This document shows positions 20,942 to 35,900 of a stretch of DNA of 64,000 nucleotides, in pieces. The notes beneath the pieces were generated by a model. The model was given only the letters and a program-made list of their open reading frames with translations. It did not search any database and was not told where the DNA came from. The stretch is from positions 16,635,001 to 16,699,000 of the forward strand of contig NC_090295.1 in assembly GCF_037392515.1 (NCBI RefSeq), given 5' to 3'. The position numbers and the translations under genes were made by a program. Numbering within the stretch: the stretch's first letter is position 1; the number at the start of each line of letters is the position of its first letter. Source of the stretch: Haliotis asinina. Its lineage: Eukaryota; Mollusca; Gastropoda; Lepetellida; Haliotidae.

Positions 20942-23900
20942 GTAAGTATGTTTGTGTTATGTTCGAATATATGCCCTCTGATCTTGTTTTTTATTCTTTA
21001 AAAGACATGGATTTTGCTTAAGGGGCATCACACTTTGAGATACTAAATAACACTAACAGAATGGAACAGTCTAGTTTGTTTTTTTCATTGATAGCTCGCC
21101 ATGGCTACAACTCCACGCAGTGTTACCACTCAACAACTATGTATGGAGTTATTTACTGTATTAAGCGAAAATGTTTACAACCGAGAAATGACTTAGGTAT
21201 CTCTTAGAGGAAATGGTGTCGTTCATCATTATGTTTCATGGATCAGAAATAGCCATAAATAGGTATCGATTAAGGTCATGGGGGCAATCCTGGGGCATTG
21301 CAAACATTTTCACAGTGGAGTACTCTACCTGGCCATAACTATCCGTGATTTTGAAAGTTACGTTTCTGCTGAAACGAATGCGCCCTTTTAGAATCACACA
21401 GTAAGACACATTTAGTGTTTTGAAACACTGATTGTTTAAAAATAGACACCTTGTCATGTGCCTGTGACGTGACATACCTACTAGGCTGCTCGTTTACTTA
21501 CGCGCCGGCAATCGTCTGCCCCAATTGGTCGTAAATCACGTGAATTGACAGCTGACGCAATTGTAAAATTGCACAAAGAAGACAGCAAAGTGACAGAAAT
21601 TGCTCGGCTGTTGGATAGATCTCGGTCAACTATGGCAAGTGTGGTAACAAAATATCAAGCGACTCATGGTTGCAGTGCAAAACGAGCAATGGCGGCTATT
21701 AGTCATTAAAGGGGCACTGATGCGAGCAATTTCCGTGGACTGGTGATTTCTTTTGTTATTGTTTTTCTCCCGTGAGTACCCGGATGATATCCCAGAATTC
21801 GTGACTGGTTAGTAACCTTTGCTGCGCAGTCCGTATGCGCAATTAAGAGTTTAATTATAGACAGATCAACTAAGGTGAAGTCATTTTTACTTTCATTGCA
21901 AATGTATTATGAAAACAAATGAAACACTTTGAAGGTTAATCATCTGCCAGTGGTAGAAATTGTAAAATACTATTAGGACGGAAAAATAATGAAGCCAGTG
22001 TACATCTCTATATTTTGTCTCATAACATTAACCCTAATTAGTTTATTGTCATATTTGTATGATTTTGAAAATTAATAAAAGAACACACAGTCTGCTTATA
22101 CTTATAGTAAATTTCTAACATGACAGTAACATTTAAACATTGTATAGACTGCCAATAGGGATCCTATTTCACACATATACGTGATCTAGTGTGTGTTTTC
22201 TGTCATATAGATTCTGCTGAATGCTACATCAAATAAATTAAAACAAAATGCAAATAATGAATGTAAAACAGGCTAATTGTAAAGCAACAATGTCCGGCTA
22301 CTACCTTGTTCAGGAATGTATCAATTAATATCCACATAAAAGAACACTATTCCATTCATCTGCAGCTGGTAAATAATCCTGCTCTGTGTCGTGTGTCGCA
22401 CAAACGTCGAATTTGGGAAAATGTAACACGTCGTTCCACATCTTTCACACTGGTGAAAACCTGATAAACCTCTCATTGGTCACCCAAGATAGCACAGTTG
22501 GCAACTAATTGTATGATGTCCGCCATTCTAAGTAATTTAGTTAACCAATAATGGGCAATCAATCAATCAATATTATGATGGTTAATTCTTTGAAGGGAGG
22601 ATGTTGTTTTTACACTCACACTTGTATAGATTAGTACATCTACACACACTGCCTTTGACAAATCCTCTGTAGAAGATAAAAGTAATTAATTTATCAGTGT
22701 GTTATCGGTTAATCCTTTGATCGATGTTTTTTGTAACTCAGCTGATAAACCCTCTTGCATCACTATTACAGACCTTAATTTATAATGTTGAGTATTTACT
22801 CCAGACAGGAGACCTGCCAAATGGGAACCTTTGTTGAGTAACCTGAGTGCTGTTACCACTAATTATACCAGTTATAAATTCATCAAGACCATCAAGTAAG
22901 TGATGACAAATAACACATGTAGGTTTACACCATCAAACGCGAGTTACAGCAAGGAAGATGTAATCTCTGTCGCATGCAGCCTGAAAACACTTATGAGCCG
23001 AAACTGCTTTGAGGATACGAACGGAACTTCATTACATAAGGAATACATACAGACATTTGCTGTGTACTTGAGTGAATAGGTGTAATCAGTTTTTTTAACG
23101 TAAGAAAATTTTCAGGTAACTGCCAATGGCAAAGTCGTCATTTTTAATTTACGAATTCAAATAAATCAACTGTGTGTTTTTATTATCATAGATAATAAAC
23201 CAGGGTAGCTACCATAGCTACCAAAATTTATGTATGATATTTGCTATCACTGCTGGGCCAACACTCAAAACTATCTAAATAGAAAGCTTTTCAATCTTTC
23301 GGACTGAAACAAATGGCTTGCTACGTGTCTGGAGATATCATATTTTCACAAAACATGATTAAATATCGAGGTAAAAAACACAGAAATAGGATCAAATTGG
23401 GTCAGTCTCTATACCATCCAAGCATCTGAAAAACAAAACTACACTGCTGGGATATTTTGTTGCGATCAGACAAGCAATACCATGGATATTTTTAAATAAT
23501 GGCATTTGTTTAGGTGAAGAAATTCTGCCAATGCAGACAGGAGCCCAGTCCCTTTGTCCATCACGGCTGAGGGAGCGGGTGCTGAGCAATTTGCAGTTTG
23601 GTTTCGTAATTAGACCGTTGACGAGAAATACTATTCGCTCCGCATCAGTGCCCCTTTAAAGGGGCACTGATGTGGAGCAATGTCCGTGGACTGGTGGTTT
23701 CTTTTGTTATTGTTTTTCTCCCGCGAGTACCCGAATGATATCCTAGAATTCGTGACTGGTTCGCGACCTCTGCAGCGCCACCATATGCACAATTTATAGT
23801 TTAAGAACAGACTGACCAACAGTGATGAAGCCACGGTAAAACAATGGTTAGGACTAAAAAATAATGAAGTGAGTGCACATATTAATAGTTTTTCTTATAA

Positions 23901-26900
23901 CCATAATTAGTTTCTTGATGCATTTGTATGTATTTTGAAAGGTAGTGAAAAAAAAGCCCACACGGACGGCCTATATAGTTAATTTATAATGTGACTGTAA
24001 TATCTAAACATTGTATAGATTGCCAACATGAATCATATTTCCTACACCTGCTATTCGTGACCTAGTGCATGTTTTCTGTAATACAGAGTCTGCTGAATGC
24101 TACAACGAATAAATTAAAACAAAATGCAGATATTAAATTTAAAAGAGACTAAAGTTACATCAACAATGTCAGGCTATTACCTCGTTCAGGAATGTATCCA
24201 TCAATATCCACATGCAAGAGTGAGTGAGAAATGCCAAATGGGCACCTGTCGGGTAATCCAAGTGGGGTTACCACTAACTAAACCTGTTATAAATTCATTA
24301 ACTGACCATCAAGTGAATGATGGCAAATAACACATGTAGGCTTATACCATCAAATGTGGGTTACAGCAAGGAAGATGTAATCTCTGCGTCGCATACAGCC
24401 TGAAAACACTAATGGGCCAAAACTATTTTTAGGATACGAACGGAACTACGCTGTTACATAAGAAATACATACAGGCATTTCCTGTGTACCTGGGTAAATA
24501 GATATAATCATTTTTTTCAGAAATTTTCAGATTTCTCTATCAATTCAAATAAATTATGTGTTCTTATTATCATAGATAGTAAACCAGGGGCGCAGCTACC
24601 AAAATTTACATATGATTTTTGCGATAACAGCTGGGCCAGCCCTCAAAATTATCTAAATATGAAGTTTTGCAATCTATTGGACATATAGGCAACAAATAGC
24701 TTGCTAGCTACGTGCCTGTAGACATATTTTTAGATGAAACGAATAAATATTGAGGTCAAAAACACAGAAATAGGATCAAATTGGATCAGTCACTATACCA
24801 TCCAGGCATCAGAAAAAACTACACTGCTGGGATATTTTATTACAAACAGACAAGGAATACCAGGGATATTTTCAAATAACTGTATGTGATGGTCATCCTC
24901 ACTGTTAAGGGTGAAGAAATTCTGCTACCGTGGACAGGAGCCCAGTCCCCGTGTCCGTCACAGTCAAGGGAGTGGGTGCTGACCAATTTGCAGCTTGGTT
25001 TTGCAATAAGACAGTCGGCGAGAAACTTTATTCGCTTTGCATCAGTGCCCCTTTAAGTGCACTGATCGTGATCGAAAGTCCGTGATCAAGTGTGTCAAAA
25101 ACAATCGCCGGGCAACATGGGGAAATATTACAACGAAAATACGACTCGAACATTCAGTGAGAGAACTGTCAGAAGAAAAATAAATTTATTTCAGAGTGGT
25201 TACATGTTTACTTTATGCCAAACAACTGTTTGTGTATTGATTACAAATAATGTAAACAAAATTAACAATAGTGGTTAAATGTTTATTTTATGAGTATAGT
25301 CAACCATACAATTGTTTCAGTATTGACTGGTAAGTTGTGATTGACTTCATCGATTGTCATTCTAGAAGTTGGATAGATGAAGGATGAGGGCTATATTTAT
25401 GCATATACAACTTCTCATCCTAGATTCTGATGTCTTTATCAAGCAAGTGTCATCATCATAGTCATCATGCTTGACTTGTGATTGGTCAGAACGCTATATG
25501 ACCACATCATAATACAGTAGATATCATCATATCAAATATTGTATGTTTCAGGTCATTTCAACTGTTGAATGTATGATGACCACACTAAAAGTTATTACTT
25601 TTGTTTCTTATAAATATAATTAATAATAAAAATATCAGTATGATCAAGCATATATTAGTTTGTATGACTCTAATGTTCTGTTTACACCTATGGCCCTTTT
25701 GACTTTCTGTTGGTACTTTTGACTTTCCTTTGGCCCTTTTGACTTTCACCATTTTGGCCCTTTTGACTACAACCCTCTTTGATGATATGGGTTTCACCTT
25801 CAAGGGGATTGGAACTTTTACCCCAGTAAATGGTAACATCAGTGCTTCAAAGTGTATCCTTGAAAACAATCTTTGGCCACTTACAGCCCGTCCATGTAAT
25901 CATGGACGATAATATGCTCCTGTACATCGGGACAGAAATGTGAAAAAAGTACAAAGAAGAAAGTGGTATTATTGAGGCAGATTGCACCCCCCACCCCATC
26001 TCCTGATCTCATTGTAATTGTAAACACTGTAACTTATTTGTTAAAAATTAAGAAGTTAAGAAGTGGTTGCAGCCTGTCACACATTGCATCACCTGAGCAA
26101 TATTCTGCATTTATAGGAAATTCTCTCACTGGATAATGTTAGAGATTTATGTCAGAATTTACCTGACCGTGTTCAGGAAGTGCTGCATATGAAGGGTCAA
26201 CAGACAAAATATCAAGGTACGTAAGACTTTCAAGCAAACATCAAAATCACAAATACTTTTAGGCCAGGTATTGTACTTTGGTTTGTTGAGGGAGTCCCAT
26301 CTGGGATTCGAACCCACACCCACAGAGTTAGGCAGCCCCTAACTGCCGGCACATAACTGTTTCAGACTTGAAAAAAATGCATTTTCATAAAACTAAGGAC
26401 TCCCGTCAAAAATTGGATTTGACGAAACTAACTAATGTTATCAAAACACTGGTGGGCTGAAACCAGTTGCTGAAACAGGACTGGCATAAAAGATTGATAA
26501 TCGATAAACACCATCAATGGGAAGAATTATAAATGTTTGTTTGAAAATAGTTTCAATCATGTTCATAAATTTTTGTGATCAAAATAGTTAGATCACACGA
26601 TATCTCCTTGGAGATAGTATTTTGACAGTAGGGTTTGTACAATGCCCTGATAATACTCACACAAGCAGTATCTCCTGTGGAATATAAGTTTGGATGATAT
26701 TTATAAATTATCATTAGATATAGAGTTAATGGTTATTGATCTCTTTCAGATGTGTATCAATAGCAGCCCGTGCTGAAACACTGCAATCCTTAGTATTTAT
26801 TTGCCATGAAGTAGGGGATCAGTACACAACAGTCAGTGAGTGAATATGGCTTTACGCCCCTTGTAGCAATATTCCAGGGCAGGGAAATGGGCTTCACATA

Positions 26901-29900
26901 TAGTACCAATGCAGGGAATCGAACCCAGATCTTCAGCATACTGTGCGAACGCTGTACTACTGTGCTACGTCACTGTCGCTAAGGACACAACAGAGGCCCC
27001 ACATATGAATACCCTCATTGGAAGCACAGCTGCAGTGATCAGGATAAGCACTGTTTACCTTACAGATATATATACAGAAATGTACACTGAACAAAGTCAC
27101 AATACATACACGTACAAGGTACCCTAAACAAAAGACGAGTATATATTCCTGAACTCAAAACCCAAACCACTTCATTATATGGTTCTTTCAAGATGATGAG
27201 GGACTCATGAATCATGATGCATACAATAGTAATATGTTTCTTAAGAAATACAACAGCATGACATTTCTGCATCACACCAATGGAGACTCCAATATGGTAT
27301 ATGTTGGCCCCTGCCAGGGGTGCTCAGCATTGGTAGGTATCTCAGTGAGCTAGTACAATAAGACCCATTAAGATCAGGGGTAGAAGAGGTCTTCAGCAAC
27401 CCTTGCTTGCCACAAAGGCGACTATGCTCGTTGTGAGAGGTGACTAACAGAATCGGGTGGTCAGGGATTCAGGGGATCATGTCAACAGTTGCCAATTGCT
27501 GAGATTGATGTTCATGCTGTTGATCACTGGATTGTCTGGTCCCGAATCGATTATTAGCAGGAATATTGCTAAACTCATTCATTCATACAATATATAAGGT
27601 ATAATGAAAGTTTAATGGCTGTTTGGCTAAGTGATCTGTTTGTGTTTTTTTTTCAGGTTGGGTAAACGTAGGCAACGTCTATTCAAAGACTATGGGATAC
27701 CTGGACCGGAACCCAATATCCTCTTTGGATCCCTTCTTACTCTCCTCAAGGAGGTAAATATCGTCCTTCCATTTAATATAACCATTGGCTATTGCAATCA
27801 GTCAAGATCTGATGTGCGTAGTTGTGTCCCTTGTGTTATGAAGGTTGAGCTTCATGTCAGAAATCTGTATCAGGAACATTTATGCATTACACTGCTATAG
27901 GCACACGGCCTTGAACAGGATGTCAGATGTGAGTAGTCCCCCTTAGTATGTACTGGTAGCTCACAACTGGTAATATCAATAATACTATGTCCAGTGGTCC
28001 CGGGGTAGAATAGGCCTTCAGCAACCCATGCTTGCCATAAAAGGCGACTCAGCTTGTCGTAAGAGGCGACTAACGGGATCGGGTGGTCAGACTCGCTGAC
28101 TTGGTTGACACATGTCATCGGTTCCCAATTGCGCAGATCGATGCTCATGTTGTTGATCACTGGATTGTCTGGTCCAGACTCGATTATTTACAGACCGACG
28201 CCATATAGCTGTAATATTGCTGAGTGCGGCGTAAAACTAAACTCACTCACTCACTCACTCACTCACTCACTCACTCACTCACTCACTATGTCCAGTGAGC
28301 ATCTGGTTGTCCAGCCATACATATGTTACGTCTTATGTGTACCAGAATCCTATGGTTCCAAATTATTATAAATCTTGATTTGTTTACACCATTGGCTCAC
28401 ACATTATCTTTCACACAACAGCTGATATTCTGTAGTATAACAGTAAAACTGTTCAAAGTGGTATTAAACCCTGTTCCCTTACTCCATTGTTAATAGAAAC
28501 ATGGCTCACAACAGACTAAACAAATACCTCTTTGTGGAAAAATATTAATGCATTAATTAGTACCATCCTTTTTGGATGCTCAAGGTGCACGTGTGGCACT
28601 GTGTTATTGGCATGTCTATAGGAAGGTACCAATGTAGGAGGGTACCAATGTAGGAAGGTACCAATGTATTTTTGTATTTTTGTATTTTTCCTTATCCAGA
28701 CTCATGCCATCCTCGATATCTCCAGGGTATACGTTCCATTAAGTCTCCGCTATGTATGTTGGACAATCTATTGCTCAGTCAGATAATTTTATTACCTCCC
28801 TTGGCTGGTTTTTGACCCAGTCATGGGTCTATACTTGGAAATTGAGAATACCAATCACTTTCACTTTTTAAATTATCTAACTGTTTAAACATGGTAACAC
28901 AAATCATGCAGGGGAACTCTGACAGAGTCAGAAGGTGTTACTGCTTAAATTTTTCAGACCTGATCTGTAAATGTGTCCAGGGTATAGTGAAGGCTTATCA
29001 GAGGGTATACCCTGGAGATATCGTGGATGGACTCATGCTTATTATGATTGTCTCCTCCTTATAATGGAACACTTGAATCCCTTGTAGTTCACTTGAAGCG
29101 TAATAAGCAACAGTCAGGAAAAGTATATAAGGTCAATATCATTTAATTCATTTGCAGTTAGTAACAGTTATGCATCATTGTGTTCATGTTATTCTGTATC
29201 AATGAGGGTTCAAATACAGACCATATTTGTGTTTCAGGGGATTGACTTTGAAAACAAGAGGGGGAAACTGTATGGAGACGTATATGGGTAATGATTGAGA
29301 AAATGTTCAGTATTTGTCATCCACTTCCTCCTGATGCATAGTCCATCTTGCAGTCCCCGAACTGGTCTTCAGCAGCCCATGCTTGTCATAAGAGGCGGCT
29401 AACGTGATCGGGTGACCAGACTCACTTACTGGTTGATACATGTCATTGTATCACAGTTGCATAGATAATGCTCATGCAGTTGATCTCTGGACTGTCTGGT
29501 CCTGATTCAGTTATTTACAGACTGTCACCATGTAGTAGGAATGTTGTTGCTGAGAGCGTTAAAAAACAAACCAACATTATGTGCACGACTTAGATCGATG
29601 CTTTTTGCTGTTGATTACTGGATTGTCTACACCAGGCTCCATTATTTACAGACCGCCAACAATATTGCTGGAACATTGCTAAGTGTAGTATCAAACAAAA
29701 CCCAAGCACCATTTTCAGAAATGTGTCATGTGTTGCATTTATATGAACAATGCAATATTAAAATGTAAATACATGGGAGACGTGTGTGTGTGTGTGCTTA
29801 TGAGGGAGTGAGGGAGATATTTTTGTCGTTGATTTTGTTAAATATCTGGATCCTATTCACATCACCCATCACCCACTTTCAATAATTTGTATTCATTATT

Positions 29901-32900
29901 ATAGGTACGTACATTATGGGAAATCTGATAACTTTTCAGTTGTAATTTTCAAGCATTTGTGACCAACAAGTGTCTGAACATACCAGGCCATGGCTAAGGA
30001 CTGTGAGTCCTCGTCAAATCAAACACTCCAAAATACATTAAGGGAAATCTGATAACTTTTCAGTTGTAATTTTCAAGCATTTGTGACCAACAAGTGTCTG
30101 AACATACCAGGCCATGGCTAAGGACTGTGAGTCCTCGTCAAATCAAACACTCCAAAATACATTAAGGGAAATCTGATAACTTTTCAGTTGTAATTTTCAA
30201 GCATTTGTGACCAACAAGTGTCTGAACATACCAGGCCATGGCTAAGGACTGTGAGTCCTCGTCAAATCAAACACTCCAAAATACATTAAGGGAAATCTGA
30301 TAACTTTTCAGTTGTAATTTTCAAGCATTTGTGACCAACAAGTGTCTGAACATACCAGGCCATGGCTAAGGACTGTGAGTCCTCGTCAAATCAAACACTC
30401 CAAAATACATTAAGGGAAATCTGATAACTTTTCAGTTGTAATTTTCAAGCATTAGTGACCAACAAGTGTCTGAACATACCAGGCCATGGCTAAGGACTGT
30501 GAGTCCTCGTCAAATCAAACACTCCAAAATACATTAAGGGAAATCTGATAACTTTTCAGTTATAATTTTCAAGCATTAGTGACCAACAAGTGTCTGAACA
30601 TGCCAGGAAATGGCTAAGGACTATGAGTCCTCGTCAAATTAAACACTCCAAAATACATTAAGGGAACCTATAAAAATCAAGCCTAGCTATTCTCGAAGTG
30701 TTGATAACTCTACAAACTTCTTTGGCCCATTCTCAACACAATGGCTGCAGTCAAAGTTAAGAATTCTCAGGGCTACGAACGTTTCGAGAATAAGGGCTCA
30801 GGTTATAACAGATTTTTAGTAACCTATACTAGACTTAAAGATGTAAAATGGGATTAGGTGGTCAAAATGGCTGACTGGGTTGTCATCATTTCCCAATAAA
30901 TCAGTGATCATGATGTCAGTCACCAGATTGTCTGTTCTGGAATTCAGCATTTACAGACCAGTAGCTTGAATATTCGTTAGGGAGCATAACACATTGAAAA
31001 ATCAAACAAACCTTTAGGAGAACAGGAGACCCCAAATTTACTCAAGTGCAAGAAAGTATTGATATGTTGACATGTATCAAGTGATTTTTGTTCAAAGCTT
31101 TGCATGTACTTTTCAGATTATATATCGGAGGAATCCCGATGATTAACGTAGCTGATCCTGACATTTTGAAGGAGATTTTGATTAAAGACTTTCAAACTTT
31201 CACGGACAGATTGGTAAGTATATTAGAATTAATATACTCATGGTAAAATTTGAAGCAACACCTGTATTTTGATACGAGGCCTATTTCTACATGTTTCTAT
31301 AAGTATGACAATTAACGTGTACTAGTCTAAAATGATTTCCCAATACATGTTTAATCATCTTGTGCCCTACTTCAGTGATAAAAATGTGTGTTGAAAGTAA
31401 TCAAGATCATATAAAATGTTGACTAATTGATGAATGTAAGCAGTTTCCCCCAAAAATACCAAGCAGCAAGTTGTTGGTACTTTGTTTTCAGTCTGATGCC
31501 AGATAGATGGAATAATGATGAGTGTGGCGTTAAACAACAAACATATAATTTACTCTGTATTTAAGTGTCACTTCTTAAGTCTAAGTTTTAATTTTCCTCA
31601 GTTTGTAATGAATTATTACAGAAATTATGTTTTAGAGACATTGTCAGAGAATTCAGAATTGTCAGTTATCGTTAAAGTTATCATTCACATATCTCCATAG
31701 CAACAAAACTGAAAGTATTGGTCTGAGTAATCTCTACGGTCCTGAATGTGTTTCCTTGTTACTTTTTTTTCCTCTTCTTTTGATGGTGTGTCATTTTTTA
31801 AATTAGCTGTCTTTGTTTGGCACCAGCATATTTTCAATAGTCAGTTTACAGTTATATACACCCCATGGGCCATTTCCACTGCGGTTGTGAAGAACTAGCA
31901 ATTTAGAACCAAGTTTCACATATCCATGACATAGGACATCATGTTAATAATACCTGATATCAAATATCAAATTCCAGTGGTGGGATAGCCTGATGGTTGA
32001 AGCATTCACTCATCAAGCTGCAGACCCAGGTTCGATTCCCCACATGAATAAAACATGTGAAGGCCATTTCTGGTGTCCCCTGCCATGATATTGCTGGAAT
32101 ATTGCTAATTTGAGAATTTAAGAAAACCCAGGTCAAGTAACAGTTAAAAGTTAAACTCATCGAAGCTGCAAGTCTGCACCCATTACCATATAAAATAAAA
32201 TATTTTTCTGTACAAAATTGATAAACAAAGTGGGTCACCCCGACTAACCATAAATTATGACTGTGGCTCATAGTATCAATCACAGATTTGATCATTAATT
32301 GATTGCAATCATATAGCTGAATATGAGTATCAATAACAAATGTACTTTTTCCAGAACTTTGATCTCAACGATTACCCACTGATCACTAATGTGTTCAATG
32401 CACAAGGAGTCACCTGGAAGAGGCTGAGGAAAATCATCAGTCCTACGTTCAGTGCAGGCAAACTCAGGAAGGTATCTCTCTCCCTCTCCCTCTCCCTCTC
32501 CCTCTTCCTGTCCCTCTCTGTCTCTCTCTCTCGCTCTCTCTCATTGTCAACAACTTTCTTTTCCCTCTCTGTAATCTCTTGCCCCACTCTCTCTCTCTCT
32601 GTCTCTCTTGCTCTCTCTGTCTCTGGCTCTCTCTCTCTTACTCTTGCTCTCTCTCTCGTCATCAACTCTCTTTAATCTCTTACCCACTCTCTCTTTTTCT
32701 CTGTCTCTCTTGCTCTCTCTGTCTCACTCTCTCTCTCTTTCATTGTCAACAACTTCCTTTTCCCTCTCTTTAATCTCTTACCCCACTCTCTCGCTCTCTC
32801 ATCTCTTCTCCTGCCTCTCTTCTCTTTCATTCCTTTTCTTCCTCAAAACCTTGACTATATCAGTTAGCAATATGGATGACATCAAACCTTGACTATATCA

Positions 32901-35900
32901 GTTAGCAATATTGATACCTTGAAACTTTGACTATATCAGTTAGCAATATTGATGACATCAAACTTTGACTATATCAGTATATTCAATTTACTATAGGCCT
33001 GTGGCCGCTTAAGTGCAAATAAAGCATATGACTGAGACTGTATCAGTTAGCAATATTGATACCTTGAAACTTTGACTATATCAGTTAGCTCTATCGATAC
33101 CTTGAAACTTTGACTATATCAGTTAGCAATATTGATACCTTGAAACTTTGACTATATCAGTTAGCAATACTGATACCTTGAAACTTTGACTATTTCAGTT
33201 AGCACTATTGATACCTTGAAACTTTGACTATATCAGTTAGCACTACTGATACCTTGAAACTTTGACTATATCAGTTAGCTCTATCGATACCTTGAAACTT
33301 TGACTATATCAGTTAGCAATATTGATACCTTGACTATACTGGTATTTTATTTTTGCAGATGTGCAGAGGATTAAATCTTTGTGCCAAAAAACTGACAAAG
33401 AACTTTGTTCGTGCAGCTGAAAATGGAGAAGTAGTTGATTTGAAACAGTAAGAACTCCATCAATCATAAAAGCATCAGTAATGGGGAAAATATGGAACAT
33501 GTGCACATTAAAACCGAAGCTAGAAATATAATATATATAAAATATATCCTTGTTTATTATAATGATAAGAGGGAGGGTCAGTGAGAGATCATGGCGCTAA
33601 AAGCATTCGCTTGTCAGAAGACTCCGGGTTCGATTCCCCATGATATGTAAACCCCAATTTTTCCTTATCCTAACTCATGCTTAATTGCTTATCTATACAC
33701 CTGAAATCCCTTGAAGTTCCCTCCTAAATGAAGTGGACATAAAATACACTCACCCACGAGTAACCTCCCTTTGCCTGTGCACATGGTCACCTGATCAGCC
33801 ATGCTTGTCACTCTCTCCCTATCACCCGACGAAGGCGGCTGGAGGCACCTGGGGTCCCGGATATTACGATAAGTTTTTCAATTACTTTGGTCCTTTAACT
33901 AAATTTACGTCGTATGTGGTATTTGGCTTAGTATATGCATCATATTTTATCAATTTTGTGATTATTGTCTTTATTTAGCACGTATTTCATCAACTGAGAC
34001 TTAGTGATGAAATCATGTCTACAGTGTAGATTACGGCTGTCAGTGGTTGACCCGCACTTAGTTTGTCTGGCGTGTAAGCCCACATGTTCTTCTGATATTC
34101 ATAAATTTTGCAGAAATATATCTGATTCAGAACTTACTTCATATATACTCGGTCTGATTACAGATGTGCGAGGGACAGGCAACGTCAGCTTGCGTTAGCC
34201 ATGTCTAAAGCCAGTGAATTAAATTCGGGTAACCGGTTATCTGTCTCTGCTGAGATTCATTCCAGTGATATGTCTGGCATTTCTCCGGGGTTATGTCTGA
34301 GGTCCAGCAAGTCGTCCCCTAAACCACAGAAGAGAACTTCTTCAGAGGCAGGGCCATCACAGTCTAAGAAATCTAGATTGTCAAAGATGAAGGCCTGTTT
34401 TTCCAAATCGTCGCAGAATCAATATTCTTCGATTAAAAAATCGTTTTGGGAAGAGATCATCCCTCTACAAGAACGACACATCTTCGATGAGTCATTGTTG
34501 ATTCTATGTAGCGAGCAAGATATTAACCAACATAGTCAAAGTGCGTCGTCATCTAGATCAACACCTCAAAACCCTTACAAAGATCGTCAGACAACGCTGA
34601 CTTTGTCAGCAACCTTGGTCATTGCAGCAGACAACTCTACAACTCAACCGTCACTCAAAGCAGCAGTTTACAATGCAGATGATGAGCTTAAAAAGAAAAG
34701 ATCATCACCAGTGTCCTTGTCATCTCGTCGCAGTCCTGAGTCCTACTCGTCAGCACAGAAGATCTTCTTCAGTCTCCCCAGCTCATCAAAGGTGCTGTCA
34801 GCAGTTATCATCCCCTTCAGACTTGGACTCACATAAGAGGGATCGACGGCATCCAGCGAATGCACCACACACTCGGAGGGGGGAAGATAGATACTACCGA
34901 GCGTCACATCACGGATCATGAATGGCTTGGACTTAGTCTCACCATTCAAGGACTCTAATGAAGTTAACACTTACAAGATGAAGAATTACGTCATCTATAT
35001 GCTAACATTCCCACTGATAGCTCTGATATCTACAATTCCTGAGACGTTATCTACGGCATTCAAGTCAGCAACCAAGTTTCAACAACATGTGCCGCCATTC
35101 AACACTCGATATTTCCCTCTTCATCACATGGAGCCCTTCAACAGAGCACCAGATGCAGACGAAGCATACAAAGTCATCAGTACAGCCCGCAACAGATCCT
35201 ACAAGGTAGACAACAAGAGGCTTGCTCAACTCGACACCACTACGAGATGCACCTTCTTCGGACAAGCTCAGTCTAGAGCCATTAACAAGACTCTCATCAC
35301 AAAGTTCAGCAATCCTGCCAACGAGGAAGAGAGAATGATCCTGTCAGCGCTTGTCACTCAGAAGAAGGATCAGCAATTTATATCGGAACACCTAGCCTCT
35401 ACTACTGCGAGTCTGAATCTACTTCGTCGACAAGGTCTTTTGTCAGTCTCATCATGGATCGAGAACTTCACAAAGCCTTTGTATCAAGCCCTGTGGTCAG
35501 CCCCTACTGTCTTTGATGGGAAGATCGAAGAGGTTGCAAGGATGGTTGCCCATGACTCCAGACAAGTCATGATGATCTAATCCATCGACACCTTGACATC
35601 AGTGCTCAAGGAGACAAGTCAGTGCTACACCAACAAGTCCAAATTCTCTAGGGTACCAAGAGCAAGGGATAAGAACGTTACTGCTCGAGGAGAGAAGTCA
35701 TCTTTTTTCATCGCCCCTATGGAGGAAACAAGTGCCCTCAGACGTCCGGCCGTTTGTCTAGGGATGGAAGAGAAGGTAAACATTGAAGATCAGGCTCAGA
35801 ACAACTGGAGTCTTCCACCCCCAGCCATTCCCGTACAGCTGTCTCAAGTGGGTGGATGTCTTCAACTCTACTGGAAGAACTGGGGAATTCTCAATGACTA

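Larger units (their letters stand above)
21495..25200 (+). mobile_element. Tc1-like transposase relic, split by inserts
   Basis: The left part (about 21495-21705) encodes an N-terminal paired-type helix-turn-helix: [20 protein letters not shown] then [14 protein letters not shown]. The right part (25057 onward) resumes with [20 protein letters not shown]. The two join in one frame if the insert 21710-25056 is removed at TTAA. The catalytic domain is missing, so this is a 5' remnant. It lies in P450 intron 1. Confidence 0.75.

Noticed and set aside
25585-25869. Lys/Arg-rich minus-strand frame with KVKRAK repeats
   Set aside because: It comes from the short tandem repeat at 25690-25775; no splice or domain evidence.
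26280-26370. Possible tRNA gene near 'gggattcgaacccacaccc'
   Set aside because: Only a reversed T-arm-like phrase is present; no cloverleaf can be drawn, so it is probably a SINE scrap.
29911-30667. Regular repeats considered as a CRISPR array
   Set aside because: The units are directly adjacent with no unique spacers, and the setting is an animal gene intron.
32340-32892. Ser/Leu-rich and Arg/Glu-rich frames
   Set aside because: They are translations of the CT simple-sequence tract; only 32355-32471 is real coding sequence (P450 exon 5).
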